In this document: piece after piece, positions 41,653 to 50,753 of the stretch | How positions within the stretch are numbered: position 1 is the first letter of the stretch | Layout of the letters: each line of letters starts with the position of its first letter | Assembly (NCBI GenBank): GCA_017305555.1 | Contig: JAFKKM010000042.1 | Coordinates: forward strand, 1 to 50,875 | DNA from: Hyphomicrobiales bacterium | GTDB lineage: Bacteria; Pseudomonadota; Alphaproteobacteria; Rhizobiales; Xanthobacteraceae | DNA: 50,875 nucleotides | Direction of reading: 5' to 3' | Notes under the pieces: generated by a model | The model's input: the letters and a program-made list of their open reading frames with translations, nothing else | Told to the model about the DNA's origin: nothing | The model's database searches: none | Program-made: the position numbers and the translations under genes

Positions 41653-42762
41653 ATGCCGACCTTCACGCCTCATCAAGACGCCGCGCTGAAAGCGGTTGCC
41701 GACTGGCTGAAAGCTAAGCCCGGACGGAACGGCACGCCGCCGGTGTTCCGATTGTTTGGCTATGCCGGTACCGGCAAGACCACCTTGGCGCGTCATATCG
41801 CCGATGGCGTCGATGGCGAGGTGAAGTTCGCCGCCTTCACCGGCAAGGCGGCGCTGGTGATGCGCAACAAAGGCTGCGACAACGCCTCGACGATTCATTC
41901 GCTGATCTATCGTGCCCGCGAATCGGGCGAGGAACAGCCGAATTTTGAGTTATGGGACGACGCACCCGCCTCGAAGGCGAAGCTGATCGTCATTGACGAA
42001 TGCTCGATGGTCGATGCCGAACTCGGCCGCGACCTGATGTCATTCGAATGTCCGCTGCTGGTACTCGGCGACCCGGCCCAGCTCCCGCCGATTCAAGGCG
42101 GCGGCTTCTTCACCGATTCCGAACCGGATGCGATGCTGACCGAAGTGCATCGTCAGGCCGAACACGATCCGATCGTGCGCATGTCGATGGCGGTGCGCGA
42201 AGGCCGCACGCTCGAGATCGGCGAATTCGGCGAAAGCCAGGTGGTGCGACGCGACCAGCTCGACCCCGACCGTGTCATGAAAGCCGACCAGGTGCTGGTC
42301 GGTCGCAACAACACCCGCCGCGCCTACAACATGCGCGTGCGTCAGCGGCAGAATATCGAAGACCCTCTACCGGTCGCGGGTGACAAGCTGGTTTGCCTGC
42401 GCAACAACCGCAAGAAGGCGCTGTTCAACGGCGGCCTCTGGCGAGTTAAATCGCGCACCAAGTCAAAATCCGCCATCCTCAGCATGAGACTGTCGCCGGA
42501 CGAGGATTTCGGCTCTCGGGTCACCAAGGTCTCGGTGCGTGCCGATTGCTTTTCTGGTGGCGTCGAGGACATCCCGTGGGAACAGCGCCGGCCTTACGAC
42601 GAATTCGATTACGGGTATGTGCTGACCGTCCACAAATCCCAGGGCTCGCAATGGGACGACGTCGTGCTGTTCGACGAAAGCTTTGCGTTCCAGGACAGCC
42701 GCGCCCGCTGGCTCTATACCGGCATCACGCGTGCGGCAAAACGGCTCAGCATCGTGGTTTAG
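41653..42762 (+). CDS. RecD-like SF1B DNA helicase
   Basis: A 369-residue ATP-dependent helicase of the AAA_30/UvrD_C_2 type. Walker A is GYAGTGKTT (residues ~36-44), motif Ia AAFTGKAA, motif II LIVIDECSMVD, motif III LVLGDPAQLPPI, motif V/VI near VLTVHKSQGSQWDDVVL and LYTGITRAAKRL. It is short, like the compact RecD2/Dda-like helicases, which move 5'-3'. No RecB or RecC gene is adjacent, so it is an independent repair or phage-derived helicase. The predicted start is ATG 41653. Confidence 0.9.
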   Translation: MPTFTPHQDAALKAVADWLKAKPGRNGTPPVFRLFGYAGTGKTTLARHIADGVDGEVKFAAFTGKAALVMRNKGCDNASTIHSLIYRARESGEEQPNFELWDDAPASKAKLIVIDECSMVDAELGRDLMSFECPLLVLGDPAQLPPIQGGGFFTDSEPDAMLTEVHRQAEHDPIVRMSMAVREGRTLEIGEFGESQVVRRDQLDPDRVMKADQVLVGRNNTRRAYNMRVRQRQNIEDPLPVAGDKLVCLRNNRKKALFNGGLWRVKSRTKSKSAILSMRLSPDEDFGSRVTKVSVRADCFSGGVEDIPWEQRRPYDEFDYGYVLTVHKSQGSQWDDVVLFDESFAFQDSRARWLYTGITRAAKRLSIVV

Positions 42763-42914
42763 ACCGTGTCGACCCATTGAACCTGTCGCCTACCATGCGC
42801 GACAGACATGCAGGGGACCTATTGCGCCAATCCGCCACATAGGGAAAATGGCGCTGCACGGAACCTTCGTATCCCGGACTGGTTACGATCCATTGGCCAA
42901 TAGGAGAAATTGAG

Positions 42915-43289
42915 ATGCGATTTGCGAAAATGGTGGGCACGGCGTTGCTTGTGGGTTCGACCGCACTGGCATTTGCAATGCCGGCGAATTCCGCGCCGCT
43001 CGTGACTGCCCAGGGCGCGCTGTCCGTTGCCGCGCCGTCGTCGGTCGACAACGTGCAATATCGGCGCTGGCATGGCCATGGCCATCACTATCATGGCGGT
43101 GGCGGCGGTGCGGGCGCACTGATCGGCGGCCTCGCCGCAGGCGCCATCATCGGCGGTGCGATCGCTGCAGGCCAGGCCAATGCGGCTGCCCAGCAGCACG
43201 CGACCTACTGCGCACAGCGCTACCGGTCGTATGACCCCGCCTCGAACACCTTCCTGGCCCGGGACGGCAATCGCTATCCCTGCCAGTAA
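42915..43289 (+). CDS. BA14K-like exported protein
   Basis: A 124-residue protein. The signal peptide runs to about residue 27 (MPANSAP). A His/Gly-rich segment (RRWHGHGHHYHGGGGG) and a glycine-zipper-like hydrophobic stretch (ALIGGLAAGAIIGGAIAAG) follow. The end matches the BA14K family: YCAQRYRSYDPASNTFLARDG-RYPC. The Brucella BA14K protein is an immunoreactive, lectin-like envelope protein; here the function is probably envelope-related. AGGAG lies eight bases upstream, and a strong terminator follows. Confidence 0.9.
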   Translation: MRFAKMVGTALLVGSTALAFAMPANSAPLVTAQGALSVAAPSSVDNVQYRRWHGHGHHYHGGGGGAGALIGGLAAGAIIGGAIAAGQANAAAQQHATYCAQRYRSYDPASNTFLARDGNRYPCQ

Positions 43290-43315
43290 ATCTGCAATTC
43301 CCCATCGGGAGCCGA

Positions 43316-43349
43316 AGCCGCAGGATGAAAATCCTGCGGCTTTATTTTT
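43316..43349 (+). terminator. Intrinsic terminator of the BA14K-like gene
   Basis: A perfect 11-bp stem (43316-43326 with 43331-43341, AGCCGCAGGAT/ATCCTGCGGCT) with loop GAAA, followed by TTATTTTT. Confidence 0.95.
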
Positions 43350-43504
43350 GATTTTCACCCCTCACCGAGAGAATATCGCTCACGCAGACGTGTCCAGGAC
43401 GTTGTAACGTGGCGGCCGTCCGGACGTATCTAGATCATCCAGCCCCACGCAATGACGTGTGCGGCCGTCGGATCGATCCGTGTCAGAACTATCGAGAGGA
43501 CTCC

Positions 43505-44218
43505 ATGCGTCCGCGCCATTTCGGTCAATCGCTCCCCGGCACCCTTGCCGCTATCGCGCTCGTCGTCGCTTTTGCGTCGCCCTCGATGGGCGCCGAAAAG
43601 GCGACCGTCATCCCTGCTCCGAAGATGGATCTTCCCGCCGCCACCGGCACCCAAACGGCCGTGATCGCGGGCGGCTGCTTCTGGGGGGTGCAGGGCGTAT
43701 TCCAGCATACCGCCGGCGTGCTGAACGCCGTGTCGGGCTACGCGGGTGGCGACAAGAGCACCGCGATGTATGACATCGTCGGCACCGGCACGACCGGACA
43801 CGCGGAGTCCGTCGAGATCAAGTACGATCCGAGCAAGATCAGCTACGGCAAGATCCTGCAAATCTTCTTCTCGGTCGCCCACGATCCGACACAGATGAAT
43901 CGCCAGGGACCTGACGTCGGCACACAATATCGGTCGGCCATCTTCGCCGCCAATGACGAACAGAAAAAGGTTGCCGACGCTTACATCGCTCAACTGAATG
44001 CGGCGAAGGTGTTCAACAAGCCGATCGTCACCGCGGTCGGCCCGCTCAAGGGTTTCTATCCGGCGGAAGACTATCATCAGGACTACCTGACGCTGCACCC
44101 CCGCCAACCCTATATTGTCTACAACGACCTTCCGAAGATCGAGAATCTGAAGAAGATATTCGCCGACAACTACATCGAGAAGCCGACACTGGTGAGTGCC
44201 GCAAAGGCCACCAACTGA
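43505..44218 (+). CDS. msrA: Peptide methionine sulfoxide reductase MsrA, exported
   Basis: A 237-residue MsrA that reduces methionine-S-sulfoxide. The catalytic Cys58 is in GGCFWG; the family blocks [23 protein letters not shown] and [11 protein letters not shown] are intact. A signal peptide precedes the catalytic domain ([21 protein letters not shown], cut near residue 30), so the enzyme probably acts in the periplasm. A longer frame from 43409 has no protein character; ATG 43505 has AGAGGA. msrB follows after 76 bases. Confidence 0.95.
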   Translation: MRPRHFGQSLPGTLAAIALVVAFASPSMGAEKATVIPAPKMDLPAATGTQTAVIAGGCFWGVQGVFQHTAGVLNAVSGYAGGDKSTAMYDIVGTGTTGHAESVEIKYDPSKISYGKILQIFFSVAHDPTQMNRQGPDVGTQYRSAIFAANDEQKKVADAYIAQLNAAKVFNKPIVTAVGPLKGFYPAEDYHQDYLTLHPRQPYIVYNDLPKIENLKKIFADNYIEKPTLVSAAKATN

Positions 44219-44294
44219 CGGCGGATCATTCGGTAATAACTTTCGCGAGCGAGCCGGTTTGCCGCCTCGTTCGCATTCACAACGAGGAGGCCAC

Positions 44295-44708
44295 ATGTCC
44301 GACGCCGCAGCCAAGTCAGTCAAAATCCAGAAGACCGAAAATGAATGGCGCAGCGAACTGACGCCGATGCAGTATGCGGTGCTGCGCGAGAAGGCGACCG
44401 AACGTCCCTTCTCCGGCGAGTACGAATACACCCACACGCCAGGCACCTACGTCTGCGCCGGCTGCGGACAGACACTGTTCGAGTCCGACGCAAAATTCGA
44501 TTCCGGCTGCGGCTGGCCGAGCTTCACCAGGCCGGCGACCGAAAGCCATATCGACGAAGAACGCGATATCTCGCACGGGATGATCCGCACCGAGGTCTTG
44601 TGCTCGAAATGCAACGGCCACCTGGGTCACGTCTTCGACGATGGACCGGGGCCGACAGGCCTGCGTTACTGCATCAATTCGGCCGCGCTGAAACTGGAGC
44701 CGAAGTAA
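44295..44708 (+). CDS. msrB: Peptide methionine-R-sulfoxide reductase MsrB
   Basis: A 137-residue MsrB. Zinc-binding CxxC pairs are in CAGC and CSKC, GCGWPSF is present, and the catalytic Cys126 lies in RYCINSAAL. Unlike the MsrA upstream it has no signal peptide and should be cytosolic. GAGGAGG lies six bases before the ATG. The pair msrA-msrB is probably co-transcribed. Confidence 0.96.
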   Translation: MSDAAAKSVKIQKTENEWRSELTPMQYAVLREKATERPFSGEYEYTHTPGTYVCAGCGQTLFESDAKFDSGCGWPSFTRPATESHIDEERDISHGMIRTEVLCSKCNGHLGHVFDDGPGPTGLRYCINSAALKLEPK

Positions 44709-44731
44709 TCCAGGTCGTTTGAAGTCGCTTG

Positions 44732-44769
44732 GCCCGCGCAGCAAACATCGTTGCGCGGGCATCGCTTTT
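44732..44769 (+). terminator. Probable terminator of msrA-msrB
   Basis: A perfect 9-bp stem (44732-44740 with 44752-44760, GCCCGCGCA/TGCGCGGGC) with an 11-base loop and a short TTTT five bases further on. Confidence 0.6.
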
Positions 44770-45004
44770 GCGGCATCCAGCCAAGCTGGAACTGATGCGC
44801 ATGAGATAGCGAGATCTGCTATCGCCTTGAATATACGACATATCTTCTGACGTGATCGCATCGTGCGGCCCGGCAAAACACGAGGGGTCGCAATTTCCGT
44901 AATCCTCCCTATATTTAGGTCATCCGGAAATAATCGTTCCCGACCGTTGAGAACGCGCCTTGTTGCGTGTCCATTCACCATTTGCATTTGTTGAGGTCCG
45001 CGTC

Positions 45005-45283
45005 ATGCCGTTCAGCTACAACACCTCCGCCGAATTGTTTCCCGCTGCGATCCGCAAGAAGAAGCGTACCGGCTTTGCCTATCGCCGCTTCGACAGCGCC
45101 GCCGAAGCGGTGCGCTTTGCGATGGAGGATCTGCCAGCGGATCTATTGAACGGAGCTTATCTGCAAGTCGACGAAGCGCGTTTCGATCAGAACGGCATTC
45201 GCGGACTGTACGAGAGTCCAGACTTCCCGCTGGAGCGCCGTTCGGTGAAATCCGACGACGAAACCACGGCCGACGCCGCGTAA
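45005..45283 (+). CDS. Conserved hypothetical 92-residue protein
   Basis: A 92-residue protein, acidic at the end, with the ordered-looking body FAYRRFDSAAEAVRFAMEDLPADLL and AYLQVDEARFDQNGIRGLYES. I recall similar small proteins as common in this bacterial family, with no known function. No signal or membrane segment. The ATG at 45005 has GAGG eight bases upstream; 15 in-frame residues before it look non-coding. It is convergent with the DUF4112 gene (10-base gap). Confidence 0.75.
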   Translation: MPFSYNTSAELFPAAIRKKKRTGFAYRRFDSAAEAVRFAMEDLPADLLNGAYLQVDEARFDQNGIRGLYESPDFPLERRSVKSDDETTADAA

Positions 45284-45293
45284 CCATTCGCCG

Positions 45294-45812
45294 CTATAGC
45301 GGCTGCTTGTCCATCCAGCGCCGCAGCAGACGCATGTTGCGGATGTTGGCGCGGAACATCACGTCGAAGGCATCACCCGCCAGCGGCACGAGACCGACGA
45401 CGCCGTCGACCGCGACATTGCCGAGCATCCGCGCCGTCACATGCCACGGTGCGCCGAGAGCACGCGCCTCGCGCACCAGCCAAAGCGATATCGCCGTCGT
45501 GATGACGTCGCCCACGATCGGAATGAGACCGATCAGACCGTCAATTCCGTAACGGATCTTGGTGCCGGGCACGACAAAGGCAACATCCAGAAGTTTCGCG
45601 AGAACTTCGAGGCGGGCGATGCGCTGTTCGCGCGTCAGTTCGCCGAAAGGATTCGCGCTTGAGGTGCGAAATTCGAATACCTCGAACCCAAACGGACCAT
45701 GCCCGCTCGCCGGCGATTCAACGATCCGGCCATCCTGATCGATGATCGGACCATCGTTGGGCGTCGGACGATATTGTCGGGCTGTTCCGGAATGCGATGC
45801 CTTGCTGGTCAT
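45294..45812 (-). CDS. DUF4112 membrane protein
   Basis: A 172-residue protein whose C-terminal ~110 residues match DUF4112: RLEVLAKLLDVAFVVPGTKIRYGIDGLIGLIPIVGD, then a hydrophobic hairpin and VGLVPLAGDAFDVMFRANIRN. The two G(L/V)(I/V)PxxGD repeats look like a membrane-associated hairpin pair. The first ~60 residues are polar and variable. The ATG at 45812 is chosen over a TTG ten codons upstream. Function unknown. Confidence 0.88.
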   Translation of the reverse strand: MTSKASHSGTARQYRPTPNDGPIIDQDGRIVESPASGHGPFGFEVFEFRTSSANPFGELTREQRIARLEVLAKLLDVAFVVPGTKIRYGIDGLIGLIPIVGDVITTAISLWLVREARALGAPWHVTARMLGNVAVDGVVGLVPLAGDAFDVMFRANIRNMRLLRRWMDKQPL

Positions 45813-45882
45813 GCGCGCAACATGGGGGCCGCCGCCCTCCAACGCAAGGCGCGTCGGGCGGTCGCGGCGCGCTCTGTTGAGA

Positions 45883-46845
45883 TTAATGCCCGCGCGCCGC
45901 CGTCGGCGTCAGCCCGAAATGGCGGCGGAAGCAGCGGTTGAAATACGATAGGTCGTTGAACCCGCATTCGAACGCGACATCGCTGACGCGCCGCGGATCG
46001 GCTTGCGTCAGCATCTCGGCGGCCTTGCGCAAACGTAAGGCAAGCAACCGCTCGTGAAAGCTGGCGCCGGCCTCGTATAGCAATTCATGCACGTATCTTT
46101 CGGAGAGACCGGCCACCGCCGCGAGTTTTCGCGCGGAAAAATCCGGTTCGACAAAGCGCTTCTGCAAAATCATCAGCAAGGCTTGCAGACGCACCGCGCG
46201 AAGGCCCCGCCGCTGCGCTGCCTCCCTCACATCGCCCCGCGCACCCAACCCCAACGCAACCAAATCCAGCAGATGCCCAGCAATCGCCAGGCCCGCATCG
46301 TCGACGGCGATTGGATGGTCGAGCAACAATTCGCTATAGTCCATCGCCAGCGAGAGCGCGCCGCCCGGCGGCAGTTCCCGTCCAACCAAATCATGCAGAC
46401 CGACGATCTGCGCCGATAATGCCATCACCGGCAAATGGACGTTGGTGAAGCGTTTGTAGCTGGTCCCATCGGCGGCGAAGAACGGCTCGTCGAGCTTGAG
46501 CAACACCATACTGCCCGGCTTCAACACGGCCTCGCGGTCGCGACAGACAATTCGTGCCTCCCGGCTCTCGACGTTGCGCGCCAGACAATAGCGATCGTCG
46601 TTGGTTGCCAGCACCTGACGCCGCTCGCGACGCACGGTGGTGAAGGTGCCGTTGCAGCGCCCCAACAACGTCGTCCCGATGCTGATTGAATTCATCGACG
46701 CGCGAAACGGAACATCGTCCGCGGGATCGAGTTCGCCGGTGTTGGAAAAATGCTCGAACAGTTCGGCGAACGACATGAATCGTTGTCGCTCGGTGAGCCC
46801 CGCCGGCAGCATGTCGGTCGACAACATCTTCTTGATGATCGTCAT
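45883..46845 (-). CDS. AraC-family transcriptional regulator
   Basis: A 320-residue regulator with an N-terminal ligand-type domain (AraC_binding_2-like) and a C-terminal AraC DNA-binding domain with two helix-turn-helices: FSARKLAAVAGLSERYVHELLYEAG and RRVSDVAFECGFNDLSYFNRCFRRHFG. The ending TPTAARGH is typical. The ATG at 46845 is chosen; a GTG at 46893 would add 16 residues. It is divergent from two small exported protein genes and may control them. Confidence 0.92.
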   Translation of the reverse strand: MTIIKKMLSTDMLPAGLTERQRFMSFAELFEHFSNTGELDPADDVPFRASMNSISIGTTLLGRCNGTFTTVRRERRQVLATNDDRYCLARNVESREARIVCRDREAVLKPGSMVLLKLDEPFFAADGTSYKRFTNVHLPVMALSAQIVGLHDLVGRELPPGGALSLAMDYSELLLDHPIAVDDAGLAIAGHLLDLVALGLGARGDVREAAQRRGLRAVRLQALLMILQKRFVEPDFSARKLAAVAGLSERYVHELLYEAGASFHERLLALRLRKAAEMLTQADPRRVSDVAFECGFNDLSYFNRCFRRHFGLTPTAARGH

Positions 46846-47081
46846 GCGATCAGGCCTTGGCGGGCGGCTATCCGATACATCATCCGATACCACGCAAGCC
46901 TAACAGCACCTTCACGTCCGCGAAATAGCGCCGTCCAGTCCTAATCGTAGGGAGCTCGGCGCCCGGCGGTCCAAGACAGCCAAATCCGCCGGCCCTACGG
47001 ATGCCATGGGGACGCCGCTTCGTCACGGTGCCCCCAGCCCTCACCGCCCCGAATTCAAAGGCCCTGCAAGGACATCCAGCC

Positions 47082-47321
47082 ATGAGACTGCTTTCCTCCC
47101 GAGCCCTGGTGCTCGGTGCCGTCATCGCCAGCAGCGTCGGCGTCGGCTACGCGATCGGCGCGCAACCGCATATGAGCGCCAGCATCACATTACTGCAATC
47201 CGCCCGCGGCGAGCTGGCCGCCGCGCTTCCCAATAAGGGGGGCCATCGCGAACGCGGCCTCGCTTTGATCGATCAGGCCATCGCCGAAGTCCGGGCCGGG
47301 ATTGCCTTCGCCACCCGCTAG
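47082..47321 (+). CDS. Small exported protein
   Basis: A 79-residue protein with an N-terminal hydrophobic segment (ALVLGAVIASSVGVGYAIGA) that works as a signal peptide or single anchor. A short amphipathic helical part follows (ITLLQSARGELAAALPNKGGHRERGLALIDQAIAEVRAG, in pieces). I recall small proteins of this kind as common in the family, without a function. AAGGA lies about ten bases upstream of the ATG. Confidence 0.7.
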   Translation: MRLLSSRALVLGAVIASSVGVGYAIGAQPHMSASITLLQSARGELAAALPNKGGHRERGLALIDQAIAEVRAGIAFATR

Positions 47322-47364
47322 CTCGGCACGTAGCAACTCCAATCCAAACCAGAGGAGACGACCC

Positions 47365-47622
47365 ATGATCAAATTGTTCGCCGCCACGCTTCTGGCCGGC
47401 AGCCTGATCGGTATCGGCTTTGCAGGCGCCACCCCGCTGTCGCCACCCGCCGGCCTGACCGCGGCCCCCGATATCATCCAGGTCGCCGGCGGATGCGGAC
47501 GGGGATTCCATCGCGGCCCGTATCGAGGTTGCCGCAGAAACTATGCCAATCCCGCCGCCCATGCCTGCCCGCGCGGCTTTCACATCGGTCCCGGTGGCCG
47601 CTGCCGCGGCAACGGCCGATAG
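47365..47622 (+). CDS. GCG_CRPN-type small exported protein
   Basis: An 85-residue protein. The signal peptide (AATLLAGSLIGIGFAGA) is followed by the GCGRGFHRGPYRGCRRN motif and the closing CPRGFHIGPGGRCRGNGR, the pattern known as the GCG_CRPN small-protein family. Four cysteines lie in two pairs. The role is unknown. AGGAG lies eight bases upstream. It follows the previous small gene by 43 bases and may share its transcript. Confidence 0.85.
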   Translation: MIKLFAATLLAGSLIGIGFAGATPLSPPAGLTAAPDIIQVAGGCGRGFHRGPYRGCRRNYANPAAHACPRGFHIGPGGRCRGNGR

Positions 47623-47636
47623 GCCATTCGCAGCGC

Positions 47637-47660
47637 TTCCCTCGGGCCCGCCCGAGGGAA
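47637..47660. terminator. Hairpin between convergent genes
   Basis: A perfect 11-bp inverted repeat with a 2-base centre (47637-47660, TTCCCTCGGGC...GCCCGAGGGAA), between the GCG_CRPN gene and the convergent diguanylate cyclase gene. No T-run follows on either side, so the mechanism is uncertain. Confidence 0.5.
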
Positions 47661-47683
47661 TGCGTACGTCATCTTGAAGCGAC

Positions 47684-48892
47684 CTAGGCCGTGCGGCGCA
47701 GTTCGATCCGCGCGGCCGGCTCCGGCGATGGTGGCGGCTGATAGACCGCGTAGCGATCCCTGCCTTCATTCTTCGCGACATAGAGGGCCTGATCGGCCGC
47801 GGCAATCAGACGATCCGGCTGCATTCCGATCTGCGGCGTCCATTGCGCAACGCCGATGCTGGCCGCGAGGCGGAACGGTACGCCTTGCTCCGGGCTCAAC
47901 TTCGAACGGCAGGCTTCGACGATGTGCCGGGCAATCATCGCGCCCTCGCGCAACGTGGTCGCTGGCAACACCGCGCAAAACTCGTCGCCGCCCGAGCGCG
48001 CCAGGAGATCGTCCGGGCGCAGCTGCGACTGCACCGTGCGTGCAAACAACCGCAGGCACTCGTCGCCGACAACGTGTCCGTGCCCGTCGTTGATCGCCTT
48101 GAAGCTGTCGAGATCGATCGCCAGCATCACGAACGGCTCGCCGGTCCGCTTCGCGACCGCACACGCCTCCGGCAGACGCTGCAACAACAAGCGGCGATTG
48201 GCGACGCCGGTGAGTTCATCGAACAGCGCCAGATTGGCCACCTCGCCGCGCAGCCGGTCGATCGCCATCAGCAGGAATCCGAAATTCCACGCCATCGACA
48301 GAAAGACCAAGACCAGCACCAGCGCCGCTTGCACCTGGTTGAAATCAACCATCGATGCGACGCCGCCGATATCGAACAGGCTCGTCGCCGCGCGAACCCC
48401 GTTCACCACAATGATCAGCACCGCGACCGATCCCGCAAGCCGCGCGCCCGGATTGTTCGAACGATTGGCGCGCGAGAACAGGTGAGTCAGCATCAATCCG
48501 ACCGGAATCGATTGCGCGATCGAGTAGACGAAAATCCGCATCGACGTGCTGGGATAGACCAGCACGAAATAATTCAGCGCCAGAAAACTGACGACGGCGA
48601 GCACGATATTGAATCGCCACGACGCGGGACTGCCGTAAAACCGCTGGACACCCATGGCCGCGAGCCCGGTCCCGACCACCAGGAACATCGCGCCGGTCAT
48701 CAGCGGAAACAGCGGCGACATCACCAGCCGCAACATCCCGATGGTGGCGCCGGTGGCGATGCAAAACGCGGCCGCGGTCCAGTACGGCGCGGCCTCGAAG
48801 TTGCGGTAGCTCCGCATCACGTAGGTCCAGATCAGACCCAGCGCCATGAAGTTGGCCACCAACACCACCCACAGCGTCGGCATACTCAACAT
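47684..48892 (-). CDS. Membrane-bound diguanylate cyclase (GGDEF)
   Basis: A 402-residue protein. The N-terminal ~200 residues form six to seven transmembrane helices (MASE-like sensor). The C-terminal GGDEF domain starts LFDELTGVANRR and carries the SGGDEF active site, with the RxxD inhibition site (RPDD) five residues earlier, so product inhibition is probably retained. IGVAQW and AADQALYVAKNEGRD complete the domain. It synthesises c-di-GMP at the inner membrane. No EAL or HD-GYP part is present. Confidence 0.93.
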   Translation of the reverse strand: MLSMPTLWVVLVANFMALGLIWTYVMRSYRNFEAAPYWTAAAFCIATGATIGMLRLVMSPLFPLMTGAMFLVVGTGLAAMGVQRFYGSPASWRFNIVLAVVSFLALNYFVLVYPSTSMRIFVYSIAQSIPVGLMLTHLFSRANRSNNPGARLAGSVAVLIIVVNGVRAATSLFDIGGVASMVDFNQVQAALVLVLVFLSMAWNFGFLLMAIDRLRGEVANLALFDELTGVANRRLLLQRLPEACAVAKRTGEPFVMLAIDLDSFKAINDGHGHVVGDECLRLFARTVQSQLRPDDLLARSGGDEFCAVLPATTLREGAMIARHIVEACRSKLSPEQGVPFRLAASIGVAQWTPQIGMQPDRLIAAADQALYVAKNEGRDRYAVYQPPPSPEPAARIELRRTA

Positions 48893-49126
48893 CGCACGCG
48901 CCGGCCCGTCGATGGCCGCCTCCCCGCGCTGAAAATCGCCTCGTCCATGACTCTCCCCGAATTTGCGTCAGGGTGCCCGCGCGGCACTTAACGGAGTCTG
49001 ACCGGAATGGAACAATCCCCAGCGTGGTTTTGAATTGATGAAGACCCACCTACCGCCGCGCGACCGAATCGCGTCGAGACATTTTTAACCATGAAGGCCG
49101 CGCGACGGGATGATGCGCGCTATCGG

Positions 49127-49819
49127 CTACTCGAAGAAGGTCGCAATCTCCGACAGCGACTTCTTCTCGGTGGCGTGGCGCGGGATGTGCGCGTCCGCCG
49201 CCGGATAGCCGGTGACCAGCAGAATATACGGCTTCTCCGCGTCGGGCCGTCCGCAGATCTCGTTGAGGAAGCTCATCGGCGCCGGCGTATGCGTCAGGGT
49301 CGCGAGGCCTGCGTGATGCAGCGCCGCGATCAGGAAGCCGGTGGCGATCGCGACCGATTCCGGCACGTAGTAGTTCTTGCGCATGACGCCGTCGGCGCTG
49401 CGACTCTTGCGCGCGCCGAATACGCAAATCAGCCACGGCGCGATTTCGAGGAACGGCTTATCGGGATCGGTGCCGAGCGGCTTGAGCGCCGCGAGCCACT
49501 CCGCGCCGGCGCGGCCGGCATAGAACGCGCGCTCCTCTTCCTCGGCGGCGGTGCGGATGCGCGCCTTCATCGCCGCACTGCCGATCGCCGAGAAATGCCA
49601 CGGCTGATGATTGGCGCCGCTCGGCGCGGTGCCGGCGGCTTTCAGGCACGTCTCGATCAACTGGCGCGGCACCGGGCGGTTGGAAAACTCGCGCACGGTG
49701 TGGCGGCGACGGATGCCGTCGTAAAACGCCTCGGCGCGCGCCTGCATGTCCTGCGGCGGACGCTCGACGTAATCCGGCAGCGGCAAAGGTATGAAATCCG
49801 TCGTCAGCGCGCCGGTCAT
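49127..49819 (-). CDS. Nitroreductase-family flavoprotein
   Basis: A 230-residue FMN-dependent oxidoreductase. The family blocks are [19 protein letters not shown], the FMN-loop [12 protein letters not shown] and [21 protein letters not shown]. The type resembles the iodotyrosine-deiodinase-like branch of nitroreductases, whose substrates in bacteria are largely unknown. The ATG at 49819 has AGGAG seven bases upstream. It follows the transglycosylase gene by 34 bases on the same strand, so the two may be co-transcribed. Confidence 0.9.
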   Translation of the reverse strand: MTGALTTDFIPLPLPDYVERPPQDMQARAEAFYDGIRRRHTVREFSNRPVPRQLIETCLKAAGTAPSGANHQPWHFSAIGSAAMKARIRTAAEEEERAFYAGRAGAEWLAALKPLGTDPDKPFLEIAPWLICVFGARKSRSADGVMRKNYYVPESVAIATGFLIAALHHAGLATLTHTPAPMSFLNEICGRPDAEKPYILLVTGYPAADAHIPRHATEKKSLSEIATFFE

Positions 49820-49853
49820 CGTCGTCTCCTGATAGCAAATAGTGGTGTGCGGG

Positions 49854-50672
49854 TCAGCGGCCGGCGAGCTTGTCGGCGAAGTAACCGATGGTCTTGCGAT
49901 AGATCGTCGCCCTGTTCCACTCGCGCATGGCGTCGAAATTCGCCGAGCCCTCGTGGTAATCGCCGCCGGCCTTCCAGCCCGCGGTCTTGAGCAGGTTGGC
50001 GGTGGAGGCAAGCACGTCCGGCACGCTGTGGCGCAGGTCGACATGGCCGTTGCCGTCGTAATCGACGCCGTACTTGATATAGGACGACGGCAAAAATTGC
50101 GTCTGGCCGATTTCGCCGGCGTAAGCACCGATCATGTCGTTGAGGCGAAGGTCGCCGCGCTGCACGATCTTCAGCGCCGCGAGCAGCTCGCCCTGAAACA
50201 GTTCGGTGCGGCGGCAATCATGCGCCATGGTGGCGAGCACGCGAAACACCGGCAGCTTGCCCATGTCGCCCTTGCCGAAATCGGTTTCGAGCCCCCAGAT
50301 CGCCACCAGAATTTCCGGCGGCACGCCGAACTGCCGCTCGATGCGCGACAAGAGCGAGGCGTTTCGTTGCAGCATGGCGCGGCCGGTCTTGATGCGGCCG
50401 GCGCCGACGCGGGTGGCGACGTATTGCTCGAAGGTCTTGTTGAAGGTGCCGCGCTGGCGGCGATCGAAGGCGAGCACCGCCTGATCCTGGGTGACGCCGC
50501 CGAGCGCCTGCGAGATCACGCTTGGCGAAATGCCGGCGCCCTGCGCTTCGCGCGAAAAACTATCAACGAAGCGGTTGAAATCGCCGCCGCACTGGGCGGC
50601 GGAAGCGGCGGTGGCGGTGAGGGAAACGGCGGCGAGCGAAGCGGCGAGACAGGTGGCGAGGCGGAGTTTCAT
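49854..50672 (-). CDS. MltB-type lytic murein transglycosylase
   Basis: A 272-residue exported enzyme that cleaves peptidoglycan to anhydro-muropeptides. The signal peptide ends ATAASA. The SLT_2/MltB core includes the catalytic Glu in [24 protein letters not shown] and the closing [18 protein letters not shown]. No lipobox is seen, so it is probably soluble periplasmic rather than a lipoprotein. The longest frame begins at 50777; the ATG at 50672 has AAGGGG six bases upstream. It has no C-terminal peptidoglycan-binding domain. Confidence 0.92.
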   Translation of the reverse strand: MKLRLATCLAASLAAVSLTATAASAAQCGGDFNRFVDSFSREAQGAGISPSVISQALGGVTQDQAVLAFDRRQRGTFNKTFEQYVATRVGAGRIKTGRAMLQRNASLLSRIERQFGVPPEILVAIWGLETDFGKGDMGKLPVFRVLATMAHDCRRTELFQGELLAALKIVQRGDLRLNDMIGAYAGEIGQTQFLPSSYIKYGVDYDGNGHVDLRHSVPDVLASTANLLKTAGWKAGGDYHEGSANFDAMREWNRATIYRKTIGYFADKLAGR

Positions 50673-50753
50673 TGCGACCCCTTTTGATGAATCGGCCGTG
50701 GTTATAGCACGACTATGGCGGCGGGATTGACGTTGCCCCCTTGGCTTGATCCA

